This document shows positions 20,556 through 28,836 of a DNA stretch of 56,000 nucleotides, piece by piece. The translations under genes and the position numbers were made by a program. Position 1 is the stretch's first letter, and every line of letters begins with the position of its first letter. Source of the DNA: Acidimicrobiia bacterium (GTDB taxonomy: Bacteria > Actinomycetota > Acidimicrobiia > Acidimicrobiales > Aldehydirespiratoraceae); contig JAJEDD010000031.1 of assembly GCA_022821685.1 (NCBI GenBank), positions 1 to 56,000 on the forward strand, read 5' to 3'. The notes under the pieces were generated by a model. That model was not told the origin of the DNA and searched no databases. It was given only the letters and a program-made list of their open reading frames with translations.

Positions 20556-21571
20556 TGGCCGTGCGCATCGTCTATTTCGGCACACCGGAGGTGGCGGTGT
20601 CGCCTCTACAGGCTCTGTGCCGTGCCGGTCACGATGTTGCCCTCGTGGTCACTCGACCTCCCAAGCGCCGGGGCCGCGGCGGGGCGCTCGCGCCCTCGCC
20701 GGTGGCGCAAGCGGCCGCCGACCTAGGACTGACTGTCACCTTCGATCTGTCCGAGGCGCGGCATGTCGAGGCTGATCTCGGCGTGGTCGTCGCCTACGGC
20801 GAGCACATCGGAGACGAGATTCTCGAACGGCGCCGCACGGTGAACTTGCACTTCTCGCTGCTGCCGCGCTGGCGGGGAGCGGCACCGGTGGAGCGCGCCA
20901 TCCTGGCCGGCGACACTGAGACCGGCGTCTGTCTCATGGATGTGGCCTCTGAGCTCGACGCCGGCGCGGTATACGCCAGGCGATCCACCCTCATCGGGTC
21001 GAACGAGTCGGCCGACGAGCTGCGGATCCGGCTCTGCGAGATGGGCATCGGGTTGCTCCTAGACGCGCTGAGCCGGGGGTTCGATGATCCGGTGCCCCAG
21101 TCGGGTGAGCCGACATGGGCGCACAAGATCAGCCCGTCGGAACTGCGAATCGACTGGACCGCCCCCGCCGAGCATGTCTTGCGGCTGGTACGAGTGGGCG
21201 GCGCCTGGACAATGCTGCAAGATCGGCGGATCAAGGTCATCGAAGCCGAACCCGCAGCCGACTCCGAGTCAGCACCGTCTGGCACGGTCGGCCTGCGGCC
21301 GTCCTCCGACGGCAGCCGCGCCCCGGGCACAGTGGCCATGCGATCGCCGGCGGGCGGTGCCCATGCGGCAGAGTCAGGCCCAGACCAGATCGCAGCGGCG
21401 GGCACAATCTCGCTGATGCGGCGTTCCAATGACGGCCCTGCGGTGCGGGTCACCACCGGCCGAGGAGTGTTGGAACTGGTGACGGTGCAGTCTGAGGGCC
21501 GGGCCGCGACCTCGGCCCGAGACTGGATCAACGGCGCTCGCATCACCGCCGGCGAGCGCTTCGACCAGTGA
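20555..21571 (+). CDS. fmt: Methionyl-tRNA formyltransferase
   Basis: 338 residues. Formylates initiator Met-tRNA. The N-terminal domain has RIVYFGTPEVAVSPLQAL and the catalytic block NLHFSLLPRWRGAAPVERAILAGDTETGV (Asn, His, Asp). The C-terminal domain contains an expansion: three related blocks beginning GTVGLR, GTVAMR and GTISLM (DNA starts 21281, 21326, 21401), where one is usual. GTG 20555 (or 20561) is the start. The stop overlaps rsmB by GTGA. Confidence 0.93.
   Translation: MAVRIVYFGTPEVAVSPLQALCRAGHDVALVVTRPPKRRGRGGALAPSPVAQAAADLGLTVTFDLSEARHVEADLGVVVAYGEHIGDEILERRRTVNLHFSLLPRWRGAAPVERAILAGDTETGVCLMDVASELDAGAVYARRSTLIGSNESADELRIRLCEMGIGLLLDALSRGFDDPVPQSGEPTWAHKISPSELRIDWTAPAEHVLRLVRVGGAWTMLQDRRIKVIEAEPAADSESAPSGTVGLRPSSDGSRAPGTVAMRSPAGGAHAAESGPDQIAAAGTISLMRRSNDGPAVRVTTGRGVLELVTVQSEGRAATSARDWINGARITAGERFDQ
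21281..21436 (+). repeat. Triplicated strand-loop module in the fmt C-terminal domain
   Basis: GGCACGGTC, GGCACAGTG and GGCACAATC start similar modules at 21281, 21326 and 21401; spacings 45 and 75 are multiples of 3. The copies have diverged and are recognisable mainly at protein level (GTV-x-LR...DG). Confidence 0.5.
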
Positions 21572-22728
21572 CTCGTTCCGCTCGCGCTGAGGAGGCGTCA
21601 AGCGCCGAGCGAGTGATCGGCGACGCCCGCCGGGTGGCGCTGGAGGTGCTGGTTCGGGTGGATGCCGAGGGTGCCTACGCCAACGTGGCTCTGCCCGCGG
21701 CTTTGGCCCGCACCGATCTGGATCAGCGAGACCGGGCCTTCGCCACGGAACTGGTGTATGGCGTCACCCGGCGGCGCCGGGCTCTCGACTGGATACTGGA
21801 CGCCTTCTTGGTGACTGCGCCGCCGGCTCCGGCGAGAGCTGCGCTGCGCATGGGCGCCTACCAGATCATCGAGCTGGGAACGCCCGCCTATGCGGCGGTG
21901 TCGGCCACGGTGTCGGCCGCGCCCCGCAGGCATCGGGCACTGGTGAACGCAGTGCTGCGCCGTGTGGCCGACTCGGGCGTGCCGGACTGGCCTGACGACA
22001 CCACCCGGCTCAGCTACCCGGACTGGATCGTCGATGTCCTCGTCGCCGATCTCGGCCGCTCGACGGCGCTGGCTGTGCTGGAGTCGATGAACGGTCCGGC
22101 CCGGGCCCACCAGCGCCCGGACGGCTACGTCCAGGACGTGAGCTCGCAACTCGTGGTGGACGCGATCGAGGTGCAGCCCGGCGACCTCGTGGCCGACCTG
22201 TGCACCGCGCCCGGCGGCAAGGCCACCGCGCTGGCCGCACGCGGCGCGACGGTGGTCGCCTGCGACTCACACCGGGGCCGGGTCGGGCTGCTCGACGCCA
22301 ACCGGCGAACTCTCGGCGCCGCTTCGGTGCTGGCGGCGGTCGCCGACGGCCGGTGTCCGCCGCTGCGGCCGGGCCGCTTCGACATGGTGCTGGTGGACGC
22401 GCCGTGCAGCGGTCTGGGTGCTCTGCGCCGCCGGCCCGACGCACGCTGGCGCATCGAACCGTCGGCGGTGCCCAGGCTGGCCGAACTGCAACAAGCGATG
22501 CTCGACGCAGCGGTGGGTCTGCTGCACTCCGGCGGGCAGCTCGTCTACAGCGTCTGCACCCTCACCGCGGCCGAGACCTTGGCCGTTGTGGCCCACGCCT
22601 CCCGAAACGGCTCGTTGGAGCCGCTGCCTCCGCCCGGCGAGCCTTGGCAGCCGCACGGTGATGGCGCGCTGCTGCTGCCCGACGCCGACCACGACGGCAT
22701 GGCCCTGTTCCGCTGGCGCCGAACCTGA
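21568..22728 (+). CDS. rsmB: 16S rRNA m5C967 methyltransferase RsmB-like
   Basis: 386 residues. The N-terminal NusB-like RNA-binding domain (DARRVALEVLVRVDAEGAYANVAL, RDRAFATELVYGVTRRRR) is followed by the methyltransferase with DLCTAPGGKATALAA and the two catalytic-Cys motifs VDAPCSGLG and YSVCTLT. Methylates cytosine 967 (E. coli numbering) of 16S rRNA in characterised homologues. GTG start overlaps fmt. The def-fmt-rsmB order is widespread. Followed by a 45-bp tandem repeat. Confidence 0.93.
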   Translation: MTRSARAEEASSAERVIGDARRVALEVLVRVDAEGAYANVALPAALARTDLDQRDRAFATELVYGVTRRRRALDWILDAFLVTAPPAPARAALRMGAYQIIELGTPAYAAVSATVSAAPRRHRALVNAVLRRVADSGVPDWPDDTTRLSYPDWIVDVLVADLGRSTALAVLESMNGPARAHQRPDGYVQDVSSQLVVDAIEVQPGDLVADLCTAPGGKATALAARGATVVACDSHRGRVGLLDANRRTLGAASVLAAVADGRCPPLRPGRFDMVLVDAPCSGLGALRRRPDARWRIEPSAVPRLAELQQAMLDAAVGLLHSGGQLVYSVCTLTAAETLAVVAHASRNGSLEPLPPPGEPWQPHGDGALLLPDADHDGMALFRWRRT

Positions 22729-22740
22729 CCTGGGGCTGGC

Positions 22741-22935
22741 TCGGGACGTGCATTCCCGCTCTTGTTCGCTTCGCTCGCGGGCCGCTCGGGACGTGCATTC
22801 CCGCTCTTGTTCGCTTCGCTCGCGGGCCGCTCGGGACGTGCATTCCCGCTCTTGTTCGCTTCGCTCGCGGGCCGCTCGGGCCCGGGGCCTCGCCCGTATG
22901 GGCCGAGTTCGCTCGCCTGCTCGCTCGGCCTCTAG
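22741..22935 (+). repeat. 45-bp x 3 tandem repeat plus dispersed element, copy B
   Basis: Three 45-bp units begin at 22741, 22786 and 22831, each starting TCGGGACGTGCATTCCCGCT and, apart from the final junction, apparently identical. They run into TCGGGCCCGGGGCCTCGCCC and then CGCTCGGCCTCT, the second half of the dispersed element. Copies A and C have only one such unit, so a tandem expansion of the element's first half is visible here. CCCGC/GCGGG and GGCCGAG/CTCGGCC allow hairpins. Confidence 0.85.
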
Positions 22936-23008
22936 GTCCGTCAGCCCTGGTTCTGTCCACACATTGTTGCTGCCAGTCCCCGCGGGGGTGGGCGAGGCAG
23001 CCGTTCGG

Positions 23009-23014
23009 TAGGGT
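23009..23014 (+). promoter_or_regulatory. Predicted leaderless -10 of the MoaB-like gene
   Basis: TAGGGT within TTCGGTAGGGTCG ends six bases before GTG 23021. Confidence 0.4.
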
Positions 23015-23020
23015 CGCGGC

Positions 23021-23524
23021 GTGAACGAGGGCAGGGGCGAATCCGGTCTGGCGGCCAAGGTGCTCACCGTGTCCGATGGCGTGGTGGCGGGAACCCGCCA
23101 GGACCGCAGCGGCGAGGCGCTTGAGGCCTACCTGTCGTCAGCGGGCTGGACGGTGGTCGAGCGGTCCGTCGTGGCCGACGGCGCCGAGTCGGTGAGCGGG
23201 GAGCTGCGGCGCCTGGCCGATAGCTTCCACGGACTCATCGTCACCACCGGGGGCACCGGCTTCGGACCCCGCGACGCCACACCGGAGGGAACCAAGGCGG
23301 TGCTCGACCGAGAGGCGCCCGGCCTGGCCGAGGCCATGCGCCTGGTCAACCCGCTGGGCCGGCTGTCGAGAGGTGCGGCGGGGACGGTCGGCGCGGCGCT
23401 GGTTCTCAACACCCCCGGGTCGTCCAAGGGCTGCGTGGAGACGGTCGAGGCCGTGATCGACGTGATCGGCCACGCCGTCCGGCTCCTAGTCGACAACTAC
23501 GACCCGCACCCTCATCACGGGTGA
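23021..23524 (+). CDS. MoaB/MogA-family molybdopterin protein
   Basis: 167 residues. The motif LIVTTGGTGFGPRDATPE is the signature of the MoaB/MogA family, which adenylylates molybdopterin during molybdenum cofactor synthesis. LNTPGSSKGCVETVEAVIDVIGHAVRLL is the conserved C-terminal helix region. Length fits a stand-alone MogA/MoaB protein. No other moa or moe gene is nearby, so whether it acts as MogA in cofactor synthesis is inference. Flanked on both sides by dispersed-repeat copies. Confidence 0.85.
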   Translation: MNEGRGESGLAAKVLTVSDGVVAGTRQDRSGEALEAYLSSAGWTVVERSVVADGAESVSGELRRLADSFHGLIVTTGGTGFGPRDATPEGTKAVLDREAPGLAEAMRLVNPLGRLSRGAAGTVGAALVLNTPGSSKGCVETVEAVIDVIGHAVRLLVDNYDPHPHHG

Positions 23525-23573
23525 GCCTTAGAGCGTGCGCGGGTAGGTGCAAGCCCGTCGCGTCGCAGCGGGG

Positions 23574-23666
23574 TCATTCCCGCTCATGTTCGCTGCACTC
23601 ACGGGCCGCTCGGGCCACGGCCTCGCCCGTATGGACCGGAATCGCTCGCCTACTCGCTCGGCCTCT
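23574..23666 (+). repeat. Dispersed repeat element, copy C
   Basis: GTCATTCCCGCTCATGTTCG, then ACGGGCCGCTCGGGCC, CGGCCTCGCCCGTATGGACC and CGCTCGGCCTCT, matching copies A and B in order. It lies between the MoaB-like gene and the hisG promoter (TAGCCT, 23693-23698). Confidence 0.8.
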
Positions 23667-23692
23667 TATCACGGTTGAGCGGGCGCCGCCGG

Positions 23693-23698
23693 TAGCCT
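23693..23698 (+). promoter_or_regulatory. Predicted -10 of hisG (leadered)
   Basis: TAGCCT within CCGGTAGCCTCG lies 32 bases before ATG 23731. A GAAGG at about 23711 is a weak ribosome-binding site. Confidence 0.4.
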
Positions 23699-23730
23699 CG
23701 ACCGGTCGCAGAAGGCGCTAGGACCACCGG

Positions 23731-24606
23731 ATGCTGAAGCTAGTTCTTCCCAAGGGATCGCTCGAGAAGTCCACGCTCGAGCTGTTCGAGGCTGCCGACC
23801 TGCCGGTTCAGCGGTCCTCCGATGTGGCCTACAAGGCGTCGGTGGCCGATCCGCGCATCAGCGACGTGAGGATCCTGCGGCCCCAGGAGATCCCGACTTA
23901 CGTCGCCGACGGCCTGTTCGACCTGGGCATCACCGGCCGGGACTGGGTGGAGGAGACCGGCAGCGATGTGGTGTCGCTGGGGGAGTTGAAGTACTCCAAG
24001 GCGACCTCGCTGCCCATCAGGGTGGTGCTGGCCGTGGCCGGCGGCTCGCCGTGTGAGAGCGTGGCCGACCTGCCCCAGGGAGTGCGGGTATCGACCGAAT
24101 ACCCGGAGCTGACCCGCCGCTTCTTCGAGGATGCCGGCATCGAGGCCCAGATCGCGTTGAGCTACGGCGCCACCGAGGCCAAGGTGCCCGACATCGTCGA
24201 CGCGGTGGTGGAGATCACCGAGACCGGCCGGGCCCTGCGGGCGGCCGGGCTGCGGATCATCGACACGCTGCTGGTCTCCTACACCGAGCTGGTCGCCAAC
24301 CCTGCTGCCGCCGCCGACGGCGAGAAGCGCCACGCCATGGGCCAGATCTTCACTCTGCTGCAGGGCGTGCTCGAGGCCCGGGGCAAGGTGCTGGTGAAGC
24401 TCAACGTCGGCCCGGACGCGCTCGACGCGGTGATCGAGATCCTGCCGGCCATGAAGGCGCCCACCGTCAACGAGCTGTTCCGGGGTGCGGGCTACGCAGT
24501 AGAGACGGTGGTGCCCCGCAGCGAGATCAACATCCTGATCCCCGCCCTGCGAGACCTGGGCGCCACCGACATAGTAGAGATGCCAATATCCAAGATCGTT
24601 CCGTAG
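23731..24606 (+). CDS. hisG: ATP phosphoribosyltransferase, long form
   Basis: 291 residues. First enzyme of histidine synthesis, joining ATP and PRPP. LVLPKGSLEKSTLELFEAADL, GLFDLGITGRDWVEE, the PRPP loop region SYGATEAKVPDIVDAVVEI, and a C-terminal regulatory domain (KVLVKLNVGPDALDAVIEILPAMKAPTVNEL) are present, so this is the long form with histidine feedback and no HisZ needed. No other his gene is in the window. Confidence 0.95.
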   Translation: MLKLVLPKGSLEKSTLELFEAADLPVQRSSDVAYKASVADPRISDVRILRPQEIPTYVADGLFDLGITGRDWVEETGSDVVSLGELKYSKATSLPIRVVLAVAGGSPCESVADLPQGVRVSTEYPELTRRFFEDAGIEAQIALSYGATEAKVPDIVDAVVEITETGRALRAAGLRIIDTLLVSYTELVANPAAAADGEKRHAMGQIFTLLQGVLEARGKVLVKLNVGPDALDAVIEILPAMKAPTVNELFRGAGYAVETVVPRSEINILIPALRDLGATDIVEMPISKIVP

Positions 24607-24624
24607 AGAGATTGGAACCCCGCC

Positions 24625-24828
24625 ATGAACAAGCCTCCAGCCGCCGGCCCATCCTCGAGATTCTCTGGATGGGCGACCTGCGGGATCCCCCTCGCCATCG
24701 GCCCCGGCGCCGGTGCCGGTCTAGGTGCCATCTGGGGCCAGCCGGGAACGGGCGCAGCCCTCGGAGCCGCAATCGGCGTGGTGGTAGGAGCGTCGATCGC
24801 CGCCAGCCTCAGACGCTCAACCCGCTAA
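24625..24828 (+). CDS. Small glycine-zipper membrane protein
   Basis: 67 residues from ATG 24625, preceded by a modest GGAA. The middle is Gly/Ala-rich with GxxxG spacing (AIGPGAGAGLGAI, GTGAALGAAIGVVVGASIAA) like glycine-zipper membrane segments, followed by RRSTR. It could be a small membrane protein. It starts 18 bp after hisG. Function unknown; being short and GC-rich it might be spurious. Positions 24829-24933 hold no gene and separate it from the convergent ATPase. Confidence 0.45.
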   Translation: MNKPPAAGPSSRFSGWATCGIPLAIGPGAGAGLGAIWGQPGTGAALGAAIGVVVGASIAASLRRSTR

Positions 24829-24933
24829 CCGCCGCCCCTCACCCGACCGCGAGCCGCGCGCCGCCTTCACTCGGGGTCGGGAGCACCAGCGGCCACAGTT
24901 CGCAGCGAGCCGGTCAGCATTCAACATCTGTGA

Positions 24934-27561
24934 TCATGCGTCGATGGGCAGGCGGATCGTGGTGGCGTTGCCGATGTGGGCGTACCGACCCGGTGTGCAT
25001 GTGAGGATGATCACCTGACAGTCCTCGCCGGCGGCGGCGATGGCCGCGCCCATGCGTTCTAACCGGTTTGGGTCGCTCCACCCCAGGGCATCGTCGATGA
25101 TGACCGGGGCACCGCCGTCGGGGCTGACGATCGAGGCACAAGCGAGTCGGCAGAGCACGGCGAGCTGTTCCAGGGCACCAGCGCTGAGTTGGTCGATCCA
25201 GAGGGTGTCACCGTCAAGCGTGCGCCGGGCGATCCTCAGGTTCTGGTCGATGTCTACGGAGAAGGACGGGTTGAACACGATGCGCCCGAGTTGCTCGATG
25301 CGTTGCTTGAAGGGGGCGCTGTAACGCTGGCGGGCTTCTTGGCGTCGTCGGGAGAAGGTCTTGTGGAGCAGGAGCGCGGCTTCGGCTCTTGCCTGAGTGC
25401 GTTGGTGCTCGCGCTCCAGGTGCAGGAACTCTCCGTTCGCTTCATCGTGGCGGGTGCGGAGCCCTTCCTCCCCGCGTAACGACAGTCTGATGCGCAGATC
25501 GTTCTGCGTCTGCTTGTTGGCTTGGAGGTCGTCGCTGGCGCGCTGCGCGGCGTTCTGGGCGTTCTGCAGTCTCACCTGGAGGGATTCGGGGTCTGCGGCG
25601 CTTAGTTCCGCTTTGGCGTCTGCCAGTGACTCGAGTGCATCGCGTGCGTTCTTTTCGGCTTGAGCGAGTTCAGACGCGATCGTACTGTCGGTTCGTTGGG
25701 AGCGGGCGGACGCCACAGAGGCAGCCGCCTGCTGCTTTGCGTTGCGGGACTCTTCGATCCTGCCCGCGAGTCTTGACTCTTTGAGCTGCTCTTCGTGAAG
25801 AGCCCCGGAGGCACTCTCGGTGGCCTGGATGCAGTTGTCGCAGTCGGCGCGTTTCTCTTCGACCGTGCGCGCTCTTGCTGCGGCGACTTGTTTGGCTGTC
25901 TCAAAGTCGGGTGGCAGGGGTGGGTCTTCGGGTCGCTCATCGGCGTACCGGTTGATTCGCCTGGTGAGTCCCTCGATCTTGCCCCGTAGGACGTCCACGG
26001 TGAGATCCCTCAAGTCACGAGCAATCGTCTCGAGCGCTTCGCGGCGCTGCCGCTCAGCCGCCTTGCGTTGTTCGGTGGCTTGTCGGGCCTCGGCCTGATC
26101 GGCGACTCCTGCCGCCGCGCACAGTCGTCGGAACTCTTGCTGAGCCTGGTGCCGCTGAGCGGCAAGGCTTTGGGAGCCGGTTCCGGCCCGTACCTGGATC
26201 TCGGCTGTGTCGGGCACGACGAGCAACACGTCTTCGTCCACGACTGTGTGCTGCACCTCACCGGCCTCGAGCACGATCTCCTCGCCGTTGATATCTATCG
26301 TGAGGTCTCGTGAGGCGGTCGTGTCGACCGAGGCGACTGCGGCCTCAGTGCTCACCACCGCAAGGTGCGCCTCCTCAATCTGCTCCAGCAGGCCGTCATC
26401 TATCTTGACCGATTCGAGCACCGTGTCGGCCTGCTGCAGCTTCTGCTCAGCTTCCACGACCCGTTCGTGGCGCTCTGAGAGCTGCTTCACCTCAATGCGG
26501 TTCCTGTGGTGGTCGCGGTCATCGTGGGCGCGGCGCTGCTCGTCCTCAGCGGTGCTCAGATCGGCTCGGGACGCCTCCAGCGCGGCCGTAGCGTCCTCGA
26601 CTTGTTTGATGGCTGCGGCTAGGGCGGGTGCAGACTGCTCGGCTCGGATCTCGAGGTCGCTGAGTTCTTCGGTCCGAGAATCGAGTTCGTCGATGAGTTC
26701 CTGTCGGCGCTGCTGTTCACTCGCGATTCGGTCACGATTCAGCGCCGCAGCCTCGTTGGCTGCGGCGAGGCGCTCGACCTCGTTGCGCACTTGTTCGGTT
26801 GCGTTCCACTGTTCGCTGAGTTCGTTCGCTTGCTGTTTGCACTGGGTCTGGGTCATCGCAAGCCGCCGCTCTTCGGTCGCCAGACGCCCCACTTCGGTTG
26901 TGTCCCGGTCGATGCTGCTGAGCTGACCCTCCAATTCGAGGACCCTTGATCGGGCAGTCTCCACTCTTGCCTGCTGGGCGCTGCGATCCCTCTTGGGCCG
27001 GCCCGTCGCGGTCCAGTAGCGCTCGTGCTCCTCGCAGATCCGGATCCATAGATCGTCGTCCTCGTCGGTCGCATCATCCCCGCTCGCGGCCTGGTCGAGG
27101 GCTGCGACCAGCGACGGCACGTCGAAGCCCGGCAACCACAGCTCGGCCCCCTGCTCGATCCTCAGTGCTCGCCACAGGTCTCCGTCAAGAGTCTCATCGA
27201 GAATCGCCTCCACTCGCTCATGGGCTGCCCGCCCGGTGAGCTGCTCATGTCGGGGCGACACAACACTCAGAACCGTCTCGCTGCGGCGCAGCCAGCGTTT
27301 GCGGTAGGTGAAGCGGTATTCGCCGGTGGACATCTCGATCTCCACCTCGGGCCCCACATCGCGCCCGACCGGTTGGGCAGACTTGACCTGCCGGTGTCCG
27401 GATGAGTCCATCTTTGTGAGGAGCAGGTCGAGTCCCTCCGGTATGGATGTCTTGCCGATCTCGTTGGGTCCTTCGATGACAGTGATCCCTCGAGCGGGGA
27501 GCTCCACCTCGCAGCCGGTGACGCCCCGATAGTTGCAGAGCCTCACCCTGTGCAGCCTCAT
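24934..27561 (-). CDS. SbcC/Rad50-like ATPase with beta-rich mid-domain
   Basis: 875 residues from ATG 27561. An ABC-type ATPase head is split by long coiled coils: Walker A GPNEIGKT (31-38), signature QLSAGALEQL (about 791-800) and Walker B VIIDD (820-824). The coiled coils are interrupted near the middle (about 420-460) by a beta-rich segment, LTIDINGEEIVLEAGE onward, instead of a central zinc hook; a CDNC pair at 574/577 is off-centre. Paired with an SbcD-like nuclease upstream, the likely complex trims or senses DNA ends in repair or phage defence. The closest described layout I know is YhaN/YhaO. Less GC-rich than its neighbours. The first codons are reached through two mini-ORFs. Confidence 0.8.
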   Translation of the reverse strand: MRLHRVRLCNYRGVTGCEVELPARGITVIEGPNEIGKTSIPEGLDLLLTKMDSSGHRQVKSAQPVGRDVGPEVEIEMSTGEYRFTYRKRWLRRSETVLSVVSPRHEQLTGRAAHERVEAILDETLDGDLWRALRIEQGAELWLPGFDVPSLVAALDQAASGDDATDEDDDLWIRICEEHERYWTATGRPKRDRSAQQARVETARSRVLELEGQLSSIDRDTTEVGRLATEERRLAMTQTQCKQQANELSEQWNATEQVRNEVERLAAANEAAALNRDRIASEQQRRQELIDELDSRTEELSDLEIRAEQSAPALAAAIKQVEDATAALEASRADLSTAEDEQRRAHDDRDHHRNRIEVKQLSERHERVVEAEQKLQQADTVLESVKIDDGLLEQIEEAHLAVVSTEAAVASVDTTASRDLTIDINGEEIVLEAGEVQHTVVDEDVLLVVPDTAEIQVRAGTGSQSLAAQRHQAQQEFRRLCAAAGVADQAEARQATEQRKAAERQRREALETIARDLRDLTVDVLRGKIEGLTRRINRYADERPEDPPLPPDFETAKQVAAARARTVEEKRADCDNCIQATESASGALHEEQLKESRLAGRIEESRNAKQQAAASVASARSQRTDSTIASELAQAEKNARDALESLADAKAELSAADPESLQVRLQNAQNAAQRASDDLQANKQTQNDLRIRLSLRGEEGLRTRHDEANGEFLHLEREHQRTQARAEAALLLHKTFSRRRQEARQRYSAPFKQRIEQLGRIVFNPSFSVDIDQNLRIARRTLDGDTLWIDQLSAGALEQLAVLCRLACASIVSPDGGAPVIIDDALGWSDPNRLERMGAAIAAAGEDCQVIILTCTPGRYAHIGNATTIRLPIDA

Positions 27562-27632
27562 GTCGGCGCCCTCGTGAGCCAGCACAGCGGTGCGGCGAGC
27601 CGGTGGAAGGTGACTGGGGCCCGGTGCCTCAT
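27558..27632 (-). CDS. Relay mini-ORF 2, 24 codons
   Basis: Starts with ATGA overlap on mini-ORF 1 and ends with ATGA overlap on the SbcC-like start at 27561. It ends LCWLTRAPT, again a copy of the SbcD C-terminus, and begins MRHRAPVTFHR, reminiscent of the SbcC-like start MRLHRVRL. Confidence 0.4.
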   Translation of the reverse strand: MRHRAPVTFHRLAAPLCWLTRAPT

Positions 27633-27703
27633 GCTGGCGCCCTCGTGAGCCGGCACAGCGGTGCGGCGAACTGGTCGGCGATGATCTCGCCCCACCTCAT
27701 CAT
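27629..27703 (-). CDS. Relay mini-ORF 1, 24 codons
   Basis: Starts with ATGA overlap on the SbcD-like stop and ends with ATGA overlap on mini-ORF 2. Its last nine residues, CRLTRAPA preceded by L, copy the C-terminus of the SbcD-like protein (YRLTRAPA). Starts MMRWGEIIADQF. Translation is likely by coupling; a peptide function is not shown. Confidence 0.4.
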   Translation of the reverse strand: MMRWGEIIADQFAAPLCRLTRAPA

Positions 27704-28830
27704 GCTGGTGCTCTCGTGAGTCGGTACAGCAGCGCCAGGGCATCTTGAGCTATCTCGGCCTGCTCCCCATACTGCGCCATCTCGCTGAGATCCGACAGAG
27801 CTTCACGGGCGTAGCCAGACACGCCGAAGTCGTCGAGGTCGGCGTCGTCGGGGACCGCCGCCAAGCCGCCGTCGGTGTCGCGGATCTCCAAGCCGCCCAG
27901 CAAGTCGGTGTAGTGATCGAACAGCTGGTCGAGCCGCGCTTTCTGAGCAACCGACACCTGGCCCCGAAGGCTCGCTCGTATGATCGAGCGCTCCTTGTTG
28001 GCCGGTGACTCCAACCAAGCTGCGAGAGCATCGACATCCAGGCTGGTGCCCAGCTCCCAGTCCTGCTGTTCGTATCGCCAGGTCCCCACTCGTCGGCGAG
28101 CTACTTGGACCCCGTCGCTGTCGAGATCAACGACTAGCACGTTTCCTGGATCGGCCTCATCGAAGTCCGTCGGCTCGGGCGCGCCCGAGTACCAAACCCT
28201 GCCAGTGTCGCCGACGTCGGTCGTCGAATGGCGGTCGCCGAGCGCCACATAGTGGATCGCTCCCGACTCGATCCTCTCTTCAAGTCGGTCAAGCGAGATC
28301 TGGGCTGGATTGCTTCCCTCCGGCCACATGGAGTCCACCGCACCGTGGCCACACACGACACGTAGCTCATCCGCCGGCTCGAGTCCCTTGCAGGCGTCGT
28401 CGACTAGGTCGGTGAGCGGGCGATTGTCCGTCCATGGTGCGGCAACCAACTCGACGCCGGGCGCTGCCTGCACTGGCCCGTTGCCATCCAGCACTGTCAC
28501 ATTGTCGGACCCGTGCTCGCTGAAGGTCGGCGACCGAAATATCGAAGACGCGTCCAGCGGGTCGTGGTTGCCCGGTAGCAGGTAGAAGCGGATGTCGGGA
28601 TTGGCGCCCATCTTGGCAAGTGACCGCACGAGCACTTGCCGGTCGACGTGGTTTGAATCGAATACGTCGCCGCACACCACCACAAAGTCGCATTGCTCCT
28701 GTGCGGCGAGCTCTGCGATGACGCCTACCGCTTCGATGCGGGCTGCGCTGAACCGAGCACGGGCTTCGTCGCTCAGGTAGTACGGGAGCTTGCCAAGCTG
28801 CCAGTCGGCGGTGTGAAGGAACTTGACCAC
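27700..28830 (-). CDS. SbcD/Mre11-like metallophosphoesterase nuclease
   Basis: 376 residues from GTG 28830, chosen because TACTAT lies six bases upstream and the conserved start VKFLHTADWQLGK follows at once; a GTG/ATG-type extension to 28863 is possible. Calcineurin-type motifs are CGDVFDSN, LPGNHDPL and CGHG, then ALGDRHS. The first metal motif is DWQ where SbcD and Mre11 usually have D-x-H; I recall similar Gln forms in actinobacterial relatives, so it may be a subfamily trait. Predicted Mn-dependent nuclease partner of the ATPase downstream. Confidence 0.85.
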   Translation of the reverse strand: MVKFLHTADWQLGKLPYYLSDEARARFSAARIEAVGVIAELAAQEQCDFVVVCGDVFDSNHVDRQVLVRSLAKMGANPDIRFYLLPGNHDPLDASSIFRSPTFSEHGSDNVTVLDGNGPVQAAPGVELVAAPWTDNRPLTDLVDDACKGLEPADELRVVCGHGAVDSMWPEGSNPAQISLDRLEERIESGAIHYVALGDRHSTTDVGDTGRVWYSGAPEPTDFDEADPGNVLVVDLDSDGVQVARRRVGTWRYEQQDWELGTSLDVDALAAWLESPANKERSIIRASLRGQVSVAQKARLDQLFDHYTDLLGGLEIRDTDGGLAAVPDDADLDDFGVSGYAREALSDLSEMAQYGEQAEIAQDALALLYRLTRAPA

Positions 28831-28836
28831 GTTCGG

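Larger units (their letters stand above)
27558..27703 (-). repeat. 71-bp x 2 duplication of the SbcD-SbcC gene junction
   Basis: On the minus strand three copies of a block containing CTCACGAG-x-GC-x-CC and ending CATGA occur: at the end of the SbcD-like gene (ATG of ATGA at 27703), at 27632, and at the SbcC-like start 27561. The spacing is exactly 71 bp twice. GCCGCACCGCTGTGC also repeats in the two inserted copies. Confidence 0.9.

Noticed and set aside
22741..22935. CRISPR array
   Set aside because: The 45-bp units are directly adjacent with no unique spacers, only three copies exist and no cas genes are near.
24829..24933. Bidirectional terminator between the glycine-zipper gene and the ATPase
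   Set aside because: CCCGACC and GGTCGGG can pair but enclose a long loop and lack T-runs; too weak to call.
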